From DAOUMU01 sp034409055 (GTDB lineage Bacteria > Chloroflexota > Anaerolineae > 4572-78 > J111): a DNA stretch of 39,022 nt. Both the position numbers and the translations under genes were made by a program. Below the pieces are notes generated by a model. It worked only from the letters and a program-made list of their open reading frames with translations, had not been told where the DNA came from and ran no database searches. Positions 24,289 to 33,280 of this stretch are shown here, in pieces (within the stretch, counting starts at the first letter, position 1; every line of letters starts with the position of its first letter). The DNA is taken from assembly GCA_034409055.1 (NCBI GenBank), contig DAOUMU010000403.1:1-39022 (forward strand), read 5' to 3'.

Positions 24289-26076
24289 TTACTCCCAATC
24301 ACTGACCGGTCCCACTTGATTATAGTTACGCGCCGTGATGACCAGGTCGAAAATATTGACTAGGCCATCCGCTGTAATGTCAGCCGTTGAGTCACTGCTG
24401 TCGTAGCGAGCGGCAATGAAAGCCAGGTCAAAAATGTCGATCACCCCATCTCCGGTCACATCTCCCCCGGGCAGGGTAATGACCCCCAAATTCCCGCCAG
24501 GCGAACTATGCTGGCCAATCAGGTAGCCGTTATGGACGGCCTGTAAACAGCCAGGGCCCTGTTGTGGGGACAAGGTAATTTCAAAGCGGCCGTCAGGGCC
24601 AGTGGTGGTCACCGGTGAATCAGCAGTAGGCGTTGAGCAGGAGTCTTCGCTCAAAAAGACGTTGGTCTGGCTATGGTCAGTCCGGCCTTGCAAGAGAACG
24701 GTACCGGATATAGTGATGACCTGACTGCCCGTGACCCGGCTGACGGCGGCCAAAGCATCAATCCGGGGCGTGACCCGACCGTTACGACTGTCCGTGACCG
24801 GCCGGCCGGTCTCCTCCAGGATGGTTTCAATTTCCGCCGGCGTTAAATCGGGTTTAGCCTGTAACACCAGGGCAGCAACGGCAGTTGCGTGGGCCGTGGA
24901 CATGGAGGTACCTGATTTGTTGCTCTGTCCGCCAGCCGGTGCCGTCGAATTAATCGACACGCCGGGCGCTAATAAATCCAAGGCCGAACTACTATTACTG
25001 GCACAGGCCACCTGGTCAACCCCTACCGCCTCATCGACGCAATTAGGCCAATTAAAACGGTCCATAGCGGTGTCGTAAACGTTACCCACCGAGACGACCC
25101 CGGAGATGCAGGCCGGAGCCATCATCTCCTCGGCCTCGGCACTATTCCCGGAAGCGGCAAAAATGGTGATGCCCGCCTGGCGGGCCGTTTCAACCGCAGC
25201 GGCATAGAGCTTGGTGTTGGCATCGGCCTGATCACACCCCCCCGTATAGCTGCCCCCCCCCAGGCTCAGGTTGATCGCTTTGACCTTGAGTTCGGCCTGG
25301 TTGGCCACGACCCAATCAATCCCGGCCAAAACGTCTGAAGTGAAACCCGACCCACTACTACCCAAAACACGGACCGCCACGATACCCGCCTCGGAGGCAA
25401 TTCCCGGCGGACTGATACTCCCCTGACTGACAATGATACCAGTAACATGGGTGCCGTGTCCATTTTCATCCCAAGCGTTGTCCCCTTCGTCCGTATCCTC
25501 AGGCGGGCAAGCCCCTCGATTAAAACAATGCTGGGCCACGATGCGACCGGCCAGGTCAGGATGGGTGGCCTCAACCCCCGTATCCAGCATGGCGACATTG
25601 ACCCCGGCCCCGCTCAAGCCGAAATCGCGCCAGACAACATCGGCCTTGATCAAAGCCGCGCTCTCTGTCAGGGCGACTGTAACGGGCAAGTCCAGGGCTA
25701 CCGCTTCCACCTCGGGCCGATTGAGCAAAGCCTCAACCCCTGCTTCCGTCACTTCACCGACCAGGCCGGGTAAGGTTTGGTATTTGTAAATCAGGCGAAA
25801 GTCCGCCTCGGATACCTCATGCAACACGCTATCCTGGGCCAGCTCGATTTGTTGGGCCGATACCCCCCCGGTCTTCGTCTGGGGCTGGTGCAGGGCCACG
25901 AGAACGCGCGCCGTCGACTCGCTGGTCAGTGCTGCTTCAACACTGGCAGTTCCCTGAGGTGATTGGGCCAAGGCCGGCCGGTTTGGCTGTCCCAAAAATA
26001 TGGTGAGCACGAGCGCTGAGATTGTGTATCCCATCGCGTTCAAAATTTTATAGTAAACCGTGTGTCGTTTTTTCAT
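24289..26076 (-). CDS. Subtilisin-like (S8) protease with C-terminal dockerin
   Basis: 595 residues from ATG at 26076 (MKKRHTVYY). The frame is open for another 156 codons upstream, but that part encodes only a low-complexity repeat and no signal peptide. Layout: signal peptide to about residue 38 (ALAQ), I9-like propeptide about 50-135, S8 domain with Asp165 (MLDTG), His207 (NGHGTH) and Ser in SGTSMSTAHA, oxyanion Asn in AASGNS; then a carboxypeptidase-regulatory-like unit beginning LLQGRTDHSQ, and a type I dockerin with two DxxxDG-like loops. It ends GPVSDWE, like the neighbours. It would be a secreted serine protease attached to cohesins of the locus. Confidence 0.92.
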   Translation of the reverse strand: MKKRHTVYYKILNAMGYTISALVLTIFLGQPNRPALAQSPQGTASVEAALTSESTARVLVALHQPQTKTGGVSAQQIELAQDSVLHEVSEADFRLIYKYQTLPGLVGEVTEAGVEALLNRPEVEAVALDLPVTVALTESAALIKADVVWRDFGLSGAGVNVAMLDTGVEATHPDLAGRIVAQHCFNRGACPPEDTDEGDNAWDENGHGTHVTGIIVSQGSISPPGIASEAGIVAVRVLGSSGSGFTSDVLAGIDWVVANQAELKVKAINLSLGGGSYTGGCDQADANTKLYAAAVETARQAGITIFAASGNSAEAEEMMAPACISGVVSVGNVYDTAMDRFNWPNCVDEAVGVDQVACASNSSSALDLLAPGVSINSTAPAGGQSNKSGTSMSTAHATAVAALVLQAKPDLTPAEIETILEETGRPVTDSRNGRVTPRIDALAAVSRVTGSQVITISGTVLLQGRTDHSQTNVFLSEDSCSTPTADSPVTTTGPDGRFEITLSPQQGPGCLQAVHNGYLIGQHSSPGGNLGVITLPGGDVTGDGVIDIFDLAFIAARYDSSDSTADITADGLVNIFDLVITARNYNQVGPVSDWE

Positions 26077-26130
26077 CAGTTGACCGATACTTTTTAAAGA
26101 GTGTGATTTGCTGTAAATTTGCGGCTCGAA

Positions 26131-26361
26131 TGGCCCCCCTAACCCCCCAGAGGGGGGAACTGGCTCTCTCCCTCCCCCCTCTGGGGGGTCGGGGGGGCCT
26201 TTACCCCTTCCGCCCCCCAACCTCCCACGGAGGGGAACTGGCTCTCTCCCCCCCCTCTGGGGGGTCGGGGGGCCTTTATCCCTTCCGCCCCCCAACCTCC
26301 CACGGGGGGAACTGGCTCTCTCTCCCCCCTCTGGGGGGCCGGGGGGGCCTTTACCCCTTCC
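26131..26361. repeat. G/C-run tandem repeat, about 75-bp unit
   Basis: Almost three copies of a unit containing GAACTGGCTCTCTC (at 26157, 26235 and 26309), a palindromic CCCCCCTCTGGGGGG and GGCCTTTACCCCTTCCG. Successive copies are 78 and 74 bases apart. The long G runs could form quadruplexes. It fills the gap between the protease gene and the cohesin-TPR gene and includes the stop codon of the latter. Confidence 0.85.
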
Positions 26362-27337
26362 GGTCTGACGTATGCGTTTCAAGCCGTTGTAGCTCTGTTC
26401 TGGCTGCGGTATTGTCGGGATCGAGAGCCAACACGCGCTGAAGACAGATCCGTTTTTCTGTTTCTTGTTCGGCCACCAGCCCTTTCCCCAGCCAGGCTGC
26501 TGCGTTAGCCGGATCAAGCTCGACAGCCCGGCTGAACAACTCATAAGCCCGCTGTAGGTTACCCTGGTTCAAAGCATGATTGCCCTGCTCCGTCAGTAGG
26601 GCCGAAGAGTAGGTAGAAGAGCGTTGAGCCCCCGGTATCCGACGAGACGCAGACTGGGCACCGCCCGGTGTTGTCGTAGCCCCGGCCCACCTCAAGCGTA
26701 GTAAGAGTAGCACCGCCAGGATAGCCAGCAAGCCCAATAGGACCGCTGTCATCCACCCGCGCTGGGCCGGGGCGTCAACTTGAACGGGTAGTTGAGGGGT
26801 CGTCACGGGTTCCGGTCCCCCGCCGAGATACAAATCTTCAGTGGTCACCGAGACAGCCTCCAGGTTTGAGGAAACCAGACGCGCTTCGACCACCTCCACC
26901 GAAAATGGGCCGTCGCTCGCAATCTCAAAAACGATGGTGGCCAGGACCCCTTCGCCGCTGATGGGCGGGGCCGGCTTCAGCAGGGTAAAGACAAAGGTAA
27001 TCAACCCCGTTTCCGGGTCAACGTTGTTTGTGGCCACAAAGCGGTTATCAAAGGCCAGCAACGGACCGGGCGCGATTTGCACTCCCTTAAGACGGGGGTT
27101 GTCATCTCGCACCTTCAGTTGGGTTGGGTCGTAACGTAGTTGGATTTCGGCCCCATATAGGTCCACCACATCCGCCAGGGATAAATTGACAGCCAGTAAC
27201 CTGTCATCTTGCAGCGGCACATTCTGCAGGTAAAGCCGGGTTTGCCCGTTGGCCTGTACGGGCAACGGTGAAAAAAGGGTGATTAGTATCAGTGATAGGA
27301 TGGTGATAGTTTTGAAAGTAAAAACCTTAAGGATCAT
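26351..27337 (-). CDS. Membrane-anchored cohesin with cytoplasmic TPR
   Basis: 328 residues. Signal peptide at 1-29 (PLPVQA), cohesin-like domain about 30-165 (LADVVDLYGAEIQLRYDPTQLKV, and a conserved LATIVFEI), linker, one transmembrane helix about 195-215 (TAVLLGLLAILAVLLLLRL) followed by Arg, then two TPR-like helical repeats (AYELFSRAVELDPANAAAWLGKG). The topology puts cohesin outside and TPR in the cytoplasm. It is the only protein of the block with a retained membrane anchor, so it could be the docking point for dockerin proteins. No ribosome site is obvious at this ATG. Confidence 0.85.
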   Translation of the reverse strand: MILKVFTFKTITILSLILITLFSPLPVQANGQTRLYLQNVPLQDDRLLAVNLSLADVVDLYGAEIQLRYDPTQLKVRDDNPRLKGVQIAPGPLLAFDNRFVATNNVDPETGLITFVFTLLKPAPPISGEGVLATIVFEIASDGPFSVEVVEARLVSSNLEAVSVTTEDLYLGGGPEPVTTPQLPVQVDAPAQRGWMTAVLLGLLAILAVLLLLRLRWAGATTTPGGAQSASRRIPGAQRSSTYSSALLTEQGNHALNQGNLQRAYELFSRAVELDPANAAAWLGKGLVAEQETEKRICLQRVLALDPDNTAARTELQRLETHTSDRKG

Positions 27338-27363
27338 CGACTCGTAGAACGTAAACTTATATA

Positions 27364-27390
27364 GTAGGACAGACTAAAAGTCTGTCCTAC
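27364..27390. terminator. 12-bp perfect hairpin between dockerin-block genes
   Basis: GTAGGACAGACT (27364-27375) and AGTCTGTCCTAC (27379-27390) with an AAA loop. It follows the stop of the gene at 27417-29984. The motif resembles a dispersed palindromic repeat as well as a terminator, since no U-tract follows on the minus strand. Confidence 0.6.
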
Positions 27391-27416
27391 AAAAGAAAAT
27401 TCCTGTTTATGACAAG

Positions 27417-29984
27417 TTACTGCCAATTTGTCAGCGGCCCCTGTTGCTGGTAATTGTTAGCAGCCATAGCCAGGTCCAGAATGTTTACCACGCCATCGGC
27501 GTTCAGGTCCGCCGTCGAGTCTGCCGACTGGTAGTTTTTGGCGATGTAAGCCAGGTCGAAGATGTTGATCACGTTGTCCCCGTTAATATCGCCGGCCAGT
27601 AAGGTTATGATACCCAGGCTGGTCGCCTGCCCCTCAATCGAGGCTAACTCCAGGGCTACCCGAGGATCGGCCTGGGCCGAGAGATAGCCGGGAAACTCGA
27701 AACTGAGGATCCCACCACTGCTCAAGAAGAAGGCGCCATCTGCCCTGGTTTGCGTCTGCTCACCGGTGGAACTGCTGACCACGACCCCACTATGATCGGA
27801 GCGACCCTGGAGCGTGGCTATCCCGGACAACGCCGGGCAAATAGAAGTCACCTCCACCGTGCCATGACGAGACGTAAATTCAATCGACTGCCCATTGGTA
27901 TTGGCCAGGATGACATCCTCTAAGGTGACCGCGCTGACGCCCGCCTTCTGAGGTCGCCAATCAATGGTGATCAGACCGGTATCCCCGTCGATCTTGTCGC
28001 TACCCAGCAGTGTTGCGGCAAAGGAGATACGACCGTTGGCCGTATCCACGTTGTTCAAGGCAATGAAACCATCGGCGAAAGCCTCGTCTACCTTCACCTG
28101 CACGCCGGTTTGGCTGTCATTGGCATCGATGACCTCGATGACATCTGGATCGTAGGTGACTTCTAGTTGCACCGCCGCCAGACTGGTCACATTCTCGACC
28201 TGAATAGCCATACTCTCTTGCTCACTGCAGAGGGATACCACCAGGCTCTCAGGATCGACCTTGACAACTGTCTGGTCGGGTTCAAGGGTGGGGGTGGGGG
28301 TCGGCGTGGGGGTATGGGTCGGCGTAGGGGTTGGGGTGGGCGTCGGCGTATCGGGGGTCGTGGTCGGCGTTGGGGTGGCTGTCGGCGTGGGGTTTGTATC
28401 TTCGCCGACTAAGACCGTGGCCGTCTTGGTGCAAGTTAAAAATCGCTCCCCGGTCGGATCAGTGGCCGTGAAGGTGAAATCATAGTAACCGGCCGCCTCG
28501 GTGTCACGGTAAACGCCATCATACTCACCGATCCGATCAACCAGGCCAAAACCGGTTGCTGCCTGGGCCTCGAGCGGTCGTCTGGTCACATCGGCCACCA
28601 CCTCCGCTCCGACCAGCGGTGTGCCGCGATAATCAGCCAGCCTGACCGTCATATGAATGGGATCCCCCACTTCGTATAACTCTTTATCAAAGATAACCCC
28701 GGTGACTTGACAGGCCTGCTCACACTTGACTTTTTCAGCCACGGCGTTACGCAACTCAGGCAATTTGTTGTACAGATTATCCCCAGGCGAGCTGGTCCAG
28801 GTCACATCCCGCCCCCCAGCAATCACCGGAATGTTATACAAGCCGTCGTAGGTAGCGCTGCTCAGAGGATCGATACCTTTCTGGTCCAACTTCCAGGCCA
28901 TCAAATGGATAGCACTATCCAGCATAGCCTGGCTGGGTTCAGTCGTGCTCAGACGAGGATCATCACAATTGCCATAGCAGCCAATGAAGCCGATGGCCAT
29001 CGAGCCGAAATTATGCCGGTCGTGGATACCGACCACATCATCACCACCGGCCCGGCCTTCGTAAATAGTGCCGTTGGGAGCAATCAGGTAGTTGTAGCCC
29101 ACATCGCCCCACCATAACACGTTGGCGTGGAAGTTCCAGACCGAGCGTACCCAGCCGGCCCAATCCTGGTAAGGATAGGTATCATTAGGTGTTTCCGTCT
29201 GGTGAATGATGACATGAGTGACCGCCTGGTAGACCGGGGGACGGCGGCTACGCTGCCCATCGGGGCAGCCCCAATCGGTGCGGGAGACGACAGCCGGTTT
29301 GGACACCGGGCAAACATCAACGGCTGAACTGATGCTGGCCATCTGGCTGGCAATTTCGCCATCGGTTGGCCCCTGGCTGGTGTCGCTGAAGACCAAAGTC
29401 ACGCTGCTTAACCCGGGCGAAACGCCGGACACAAGGCTGCGCAGAACAACCCGAAATTGCAGGGTAGCCTGATCACTGCCGGCCCAGATCAGGTGACCAC
29501 TGTGCAACTCATCTCGTACCGGATAGAAAGCCTCGGGGTTCTCGAGCCATTCGCTCCAAGAGGCCCCCCCGTCGCGACTCAAGCGGGTTTCTAACTGCAT
29601 TTCGGTATCCTGGGGCAGATTAACCGCCCACAAGGGCACAATATCCGTGGTGAAGGCCAGGGGGCTATGAATGACCCCGGAGGTATAACGTCCCTCAGCC
29701 TCTCCTTCGGCCAAACTTAGCCCGGTCGAGGTCACGACCAGGCCATCCACATGGCCATTTTCAGCAAAGTAAGCCGGGTCCAATTGGGTTTCCCGCGACT
29801 GGATGGTCGCACTGCCATCCGGCGAGGTCTGGACGACACCCACAAAATCGGGCTGAGTACCCTCCTGTAGCGGTGGATGCGCCGATAAGACATCCGCTTT
29901 GGCTAAAGTGACGACAATCGCTACCAGAACAAATAAGCCGCTGATCAGCCACTTTTTGGAATTGGTTATTGACAGTTCTTTCAT
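27417..29984 (-). CDS. Exported PGRP-like protein with cohesin and dockerin
   Basis: 855 residues from ATG at 29984 (GGAGG upstream; the ATG 15 bases earlier lacks this spacing). Signal peptide about 1-35; N-terminal beta domain to about 225; PGRP-like domain about 231-413 with VIIHQTETPN and GYNYLIAPNGTIYEGR; Ig-like unit about 420-525; a Pro-Thr linker about 528-571; cohesin about 575-711; a carboxypeptidase-regulatory-like unit starting LQGRSDHSG; type I dockerin about 795-848; end GPLTNWQ. In the PGRP domain AGGRDV and SSPGD stand where GHRDV and CPGD are expected, so two zinc ligands are absent and amidase activity is unlikely. Confidence 0.9.
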   Translation of the reverse strand: MKELSITNSKKWLISGLFVLVAIVVTLAKADVLSAHPPLQEGTQPDFVGVVQTSPDGSATIQSRETQLDPAYFAENGHVDGLVVTSTGLSLAEGEAEGRYTSGVIHSPLAFTTDIVPLWAVNLPQDTEMQLETRLSRDGGASWSEWLENPEAFYPVRDELHSGHLIWAGSDQATLQFRVVLRSLVSGVSPGLSSVTLVFSDTSQGPTDGEIASQMASISSAVDVCPVSKPAVVSRTDWGCPDGQRSRRPPVYQAVTHVIIHQTETPNDTYPYQDWAGWVRSVWNFHANVLWWGDVGYNYLIAPNGTIYEGRAGGDDVVGIHDRHNFGSMAIGFIGCYGNCDDPRLSTTEPSQAMLDSAIHLMAWKLDQKGIDPLSSATYDGLYNIPVIAGGRDVTWTSSPGDNLYNKLPELRNAVAEKVKCEQACQVTGVIFDKELYEVGDPIHMTVRLADYRGTPLVGAEVVADVTRRPLEAQAATGFGLVDRIGEYDGVYRDTEAAGYYDFTFTATDPTGERFLTCTKTATVLVGEDTNPTPTATPTPTTTPDTPTPTPTPTPTHTPTPTPTPTLEPDQTVVKVDPESLVVSLCSEQESMAIQVENVTSLAAVQLEVTYDPDVIEVIDANDSQTGVQVKVDEAFADGFIALNNVDTANGRISFAATLLGSDKIDGDTGLITIDWRPQKAGVSAVTLEDVILANTNGQSIEFTSRHGTVEVTSICPALSGIATLQGRSDHSGVVVSSSTGEQTQTRADGAFFLSSGGILSFEFPGYLSAQADPRVALELASIEGQATSLGIITLLAGDINGDNVINIFDLAYIAKNYQSADSTADLNADGVVNILDLAMAANNYQQQGPLTNWQ

Positions 29985-30061
29985 TGTGATATCCTCCAAA
30001 ATAACAGGGAGTTAGAGATTCTTCGGTCTACGGCCTCAGAGTGACATCAAGAAATGTCCTC

Positions 30062-32068
30062 TTACTGCCAGGCAGTCAGGGGACCCTGTTGCCGGTAATT
30101 GCTGGCCACCAGGGCCAGGTCCAGGATATTGACCACGCCATCGCCGTTGAGGTCTGCCAACGGGTCGGCGGTCAGGTAATGCCTGGCAATATAAGCCAGG
30201 TCGAGAATGGTCACGACGTTATCTTCATTAACATCACCGGCCAGCATCCTGATCGTGCCCAGCTCAACGAGTCCATTCTCAGCCTGCTCTAACGCCATAT
30301 GCTGCCGTAGGTCAGCCTGAGCCGAGAGGTAGCCGGGAAATTCAAGATTGATGATGTCGTCACCACCGGCAATGGCGAAGAAGCCATCGGCTTGCGTTTG
30401 GGTTTGCTCGCCGGCTGAGTTGGTAACGATGACACCGCTGTGGTCGGTGCGGCCCTCCAGCGTGACTATACCAGCACTACACTGGAAAACGGGTGCTACC
30501 TCGACCGTACCACTTTCACGAGTCACTTCAATCGCCTGCCCATTGTGATCGGTCAACACCACCTCTGCTAAGGTGACCGGACTGGTCCCCACATGGTGAG
30601 GCCGCCAATCAATTAAAATGAGAGTCGTAGGAGCCTCCAGGGCCGTGTAAACGTCCAGGCGTTCTGCGGCAAAGGAGATACGTCCGTGGCGCGTATCGAC
30701 GATGTTTTTGGAAATGACAGCGTTGGCGAAGATGTCCCCCACTCTGACCTGCACCCCTCGTTGGCCAGCATTGGCGTCAATTACCTGAATCACATCCGGG
30801 TCATAGGTGATTTCCAGTTCCACGGCAACCAAATTGGAGACCTTCTCAACATTGATGGCGCTCGTATTGAGCAAACTGCACAGGTCTGTCGGCAAGTGCT
30901 TGGGAACGACTTTCACAATTGCCTTAGTCACAGGATCAACAGGCACTTTCGGGGAATCCTTTGTGCAGGTGGCAAAGTTTTGTCCGGTGGGATCACTGGC
31001 CGTCACCTTAAACCGATAATCACCAGGGGTAACGGTATCGGTATAGCTCCCGGTGTACGTGCTACCGCTGCCGGGTAGCGTGATTGAACCTGAACCGCCA
31101 CCTGGACTTTGTACCGTAGCGGTCACCACAGCATCGACCCCATGGGTGTTGGTCACTGTAGCAGTCAGGTGGATGGTGTCACCCACGGTGTATCGATCCT
31201 GATCAAAGTCGATGGCAGTGATTTCACACGCCGATTTACCCACCACCTTAACTGTTATTGGTCCCTCATCAGGAGAGCAAGGCAAAAATTTTCCCTGCGA
31301 GTCACTGGCAGACACACTGAAAATGTAATCACCCTCCATATCGGTCTTACTGTAACGTCCGTTGTAAGGACCACTACCGGTGAAATTAATTGGATTGTCG
31401 GGTTGGCCATTGGGCCTGGTCACACTGGCCGTCACCACCGCCCCACTTTGAACGACACTGTCGACGGTAACATTTGCCGTCAAAACAACAGTTTCATTAA
31501 GTTCATACTCATCCTTAGGGGAGGTAACGGTAATGTCACACTGAGTTGATTTAGGATTAACTCGAACGGTGGCCTGTCCCGAACATGGCAAAAATCGCTC
31601 GCCGCTTGGGTCGCTGACCCTGAAACTGAAATCATAATCCCCGGCAGCATCCGTCTTGGTGTAGAGACCATCATAAGCCCCGGCCCGATCCTCTAAGGGC
31701 ACACGACCAGCCAGGCCAAAACCGGCGGCTGCCTGGGTAAACGATTGCCGCGTTACTTCGGCCACCACCTTGGCCCCCACCAACGGCATGCCGCTATCAT
31801 CCGCCACTTTGACCCGCACTTTAATCGTTTCGTCCATCTCGTATGCTTCTCTAACTACGGACGGATCTGCGAAATCCAAAAATATAATCTCTGTGACTTG
31901 ACAGGCCTGTATCTCGGGTATTGGGGTCGGGGTGGTGGTGGGGAGGATAGGTTGAGGGGGATGGGCTGATGAGACCTCAACCCTGGCCAAAGCCACCAAC
32001 AGCCCGACCATCACCACCAGGCCGCTGATTAGCCATTTTTTAGGATTAGCGACTAATAATTTTTTCAT
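30062..32068 (-). CDS. Exported Ig-like repeat protein with cohesin and dockerin
   Basis: 668 residues; start ATG at 32068 with AGAAGGGG upstream. Signal peptide (KKWLISGLVVMVGLLVALARVEVSSA, split in function) about 1-35. Four Ig-like repeats, each starting near a Cys (CQVTEI, CDITVT, CEITAI) and containing Y(E/T)x(N/G/D)(E/D)T, fill about 50-370. Cohesin about 380-524, carboxypeptidase-regulatory-like unit (LEGRTDHSGV), and a type I dockerin about 606-663 ending GPLTAWQ. The first repeat is closely related to the Ig-like unit of the gene at 27417. It has no catalytic domain, so it is a scaffold or spacer protein. Confidence 0.9.
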   Translation of the reverse strand: MKKLLVANPKKWLISGLVVMVGLLVALARVEVSSAHPPQPILPTTTPTPIPEIQACQVTEIIFLDFADPSVVREAYEMDETIKVRVKVADDSGMPLVGAKVVAEVTRQSFTQAAAGFGLAGRVPLEDRAGAYDGLYTKTDAAGDYDFSFRVSDPSGERFLPCSGQATVRVNPKSTQCDITVTSPKDEYELNETVVLTANVTVDSVVQSGAVVTASVTRPNGQPDNPINFTGSGPYNGRYSKTDMEGDYIFSVSASDSQGKFLPCSPDEGPITVKVVGKSACEITAIDFDQDRYTVGDTIHLTATVTNTHGVDAVVTATVQSPGGGSGSITLPGSGSTYTGSYTDTVTPGDYRFKVTASDPTGQNFATCTKDSPKVPVDPVTKAIVKVVPKHLPTDLCSLLNTSAINVEKVSNLVAVELEITYDPDVIQVIDANAGQRGVQVRVGDIFANAVISKNIVDTRHGRISFAAERLDVYTALEAPTTLILIDWRPHHVGTSPVTLAEVVLTDHNGQAIEVTRESGTVEVAPVFQCSAGIVTLEGRTDHSGVIVTNSAGEQTQTQADGFFAIAGGDDIINLEFPGYLSAQADLRQHMALEQAENGLVELGTIRMLAGDVNEDNVVTILDLAYIARHYLTADPLADLNGDGVVNILDLALVASNYRQQGPLTAWQ

Positions 32069-32103
32069 TACTTAACCCCTTCTATCTGGGACGTTTTACA
32101 AGC

Positions 32104-32143
32104 AGTGAGGCCAAACTAGAGACCAGAGGAGTTTGGCCTCACT
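32104..32143. terminator. 14-bp perfect hairpin
   Basis: AGTGAGGCCAAACT (32104-32117) pairs perfectly with AGTTTGGCCTCACT (32130-32143) around a 12-base loop. It lies just downstream of the gene at 32162-33280 in its direction, so it probably terminates that transcript or protects its 3' end. There is no long U-tract. Confidence 0.65.
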
Positions 32144-32161
32144 TAGCTCTGTTGGAGTTCA

Positions 32162-33280
32162 TCATCCTCCAATAGGCACCGTTCGCCACCCTCCGGAACT
32201 CTCGCCCGATGTTGGCCCGGACAAGCCGAAGTTTCTAACCGCTATAACCAAGTCGCGAATGTCAATTATGCCATCCGGGTTAAAGCCAGGTCCGGTGTAA
32301 TCCATCCTTTCATTCGTAGCGTTAACGGTCTCTCCTAAATGGTGAGCTATATCCTGAAGGTCTAAGATATTTATTTTATTATCACCGTTGGTATCACCGG
32401 CCAGCAAGATCACCGGTTCGGCCTCATCGGCGTTGTTCAGAGTGAACTGCACGTCAACGTAGCCGGGTCGTTCGATGGTAACCTCGGCCGGAAACGTGGC
32501 CACAACTTGATCGAAATAGATATCCGTCAGCGTGACACTGGTGCCATTTACCGTCACCTCAGTGCGATCAGTAAATGCCGCATAATCACTGGGTTTACCA
32601 CCTTCCAAACCGACCAGGAACCGCACATGAGAGATATTTGCCCCAGCAATGTTTACAGTGGCGGTAATATTTTGGATAGAAGTGGTGGATGTCAACCCTC
32701 CATTATCTACGACCAAAGAGGCCGAACCATCCAGGCATAGGGTCGTAGTCGACGGAACTGTAACATTATCGACCGTGGTGAATGGAATGTTAAAAACGGT
32801 ACCGGTGCCTTCAATGGGACTGGACAGGGTGCCATCCAAATAGGCCATATCGATTGTGACGTATGACTGGCTACCACAACTAACGTTAGGGGGGGCAGTT
32901 CCGAAGTACTTGCGGGGGTTCAGATAGTAATCAACATTTCTGGTTCCTTTTACTATTAGGCCTGGTTCAATCTCGGTATGGAGGATATCAATTGCCGCCC
33001 CATCATATCCAACAACCAAGGTCATACCGGCGATTTGCTGCGCTCCCTCAACACGAATTCCGAGCGAACCCAAGCCCTGGTTAGGCACGCCTCTCTTGGT
33101 AACCGTAATCACTTCTGGATCCCACTTGAATTCATTGAAATCAACCTGTTGTATCCCAACCTCACCCTCTTTCGGCTCTTGGGCCAGAGCAGGCGCAATC
33201 ATAACGCTGGTCAACACGACAAACATCAATAGGACCAGCATAGCGATTAAAGTGTTTCTAAGTAAAACTTTATGTTTCAT
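32162..33280 (-). CDS. Exported cohesin-dockerin protein
   Basis: 372 residues. AGGAG precedes the start at 33280. Signal peptide to about residue 33 (APALAQ). Cohesin-like domain about 58-215 (GSLGIRVEGAQQIAGMTLVVGYDGAAIDIL), a beta unit, then a dockerin with an insert between its two calcium loops (DTNGDNKINILDL and NPDGIIDIRDL). It ends with GPTSGESSGGW, a variant of the tail seen in the neighbouring dockerins. It is the first gene of the minus-strand block and carries both partner modules, so it could link to itself or to neighbours. Confidence 0.88.
   Translation of the reverse strand: MKHKVLLRNTLIAMLVLLMFVVLTSVMIAPALAQEPKEGEVGIQQVDFNEFKWDPEVITVTKRGVPNQGLGSLGIRVEGAQQIAGMTLVVGYDGAAIDILHTEIEPGLIVKGTRNVDYYLNPRKYFGTAPPNVSCGSQSYVTIDMAYLDGTLSSPIEGTGTVFNIPFTTVDNVTVPSTTTLCLDGSASLVVDNGGLTSTTSIQNITATVNIAGANISHVRFLVGLEGGKPSDYAAFTDRTEVTVNGTSVTLTDIYFDQVVATFPAEVTIERPGYVDVQFTLNNADEAEPVILLAGDTNGDNKINILDLQDIAHHLGETVNATNERMDYTGPGFNPDGIIDIRDLVIAVRNFGLSGPTSGESSGGWRTVPIGG

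Noticed and set aside
26077..26544. N-terminal extension of the subtilase gene
   Set aside because: The 156 extra codons read through the G-run tandem repeat (GKGPPDPPEGG-like words) and into the cohesin-TPR gene; the signal peptide begins only at 26076.
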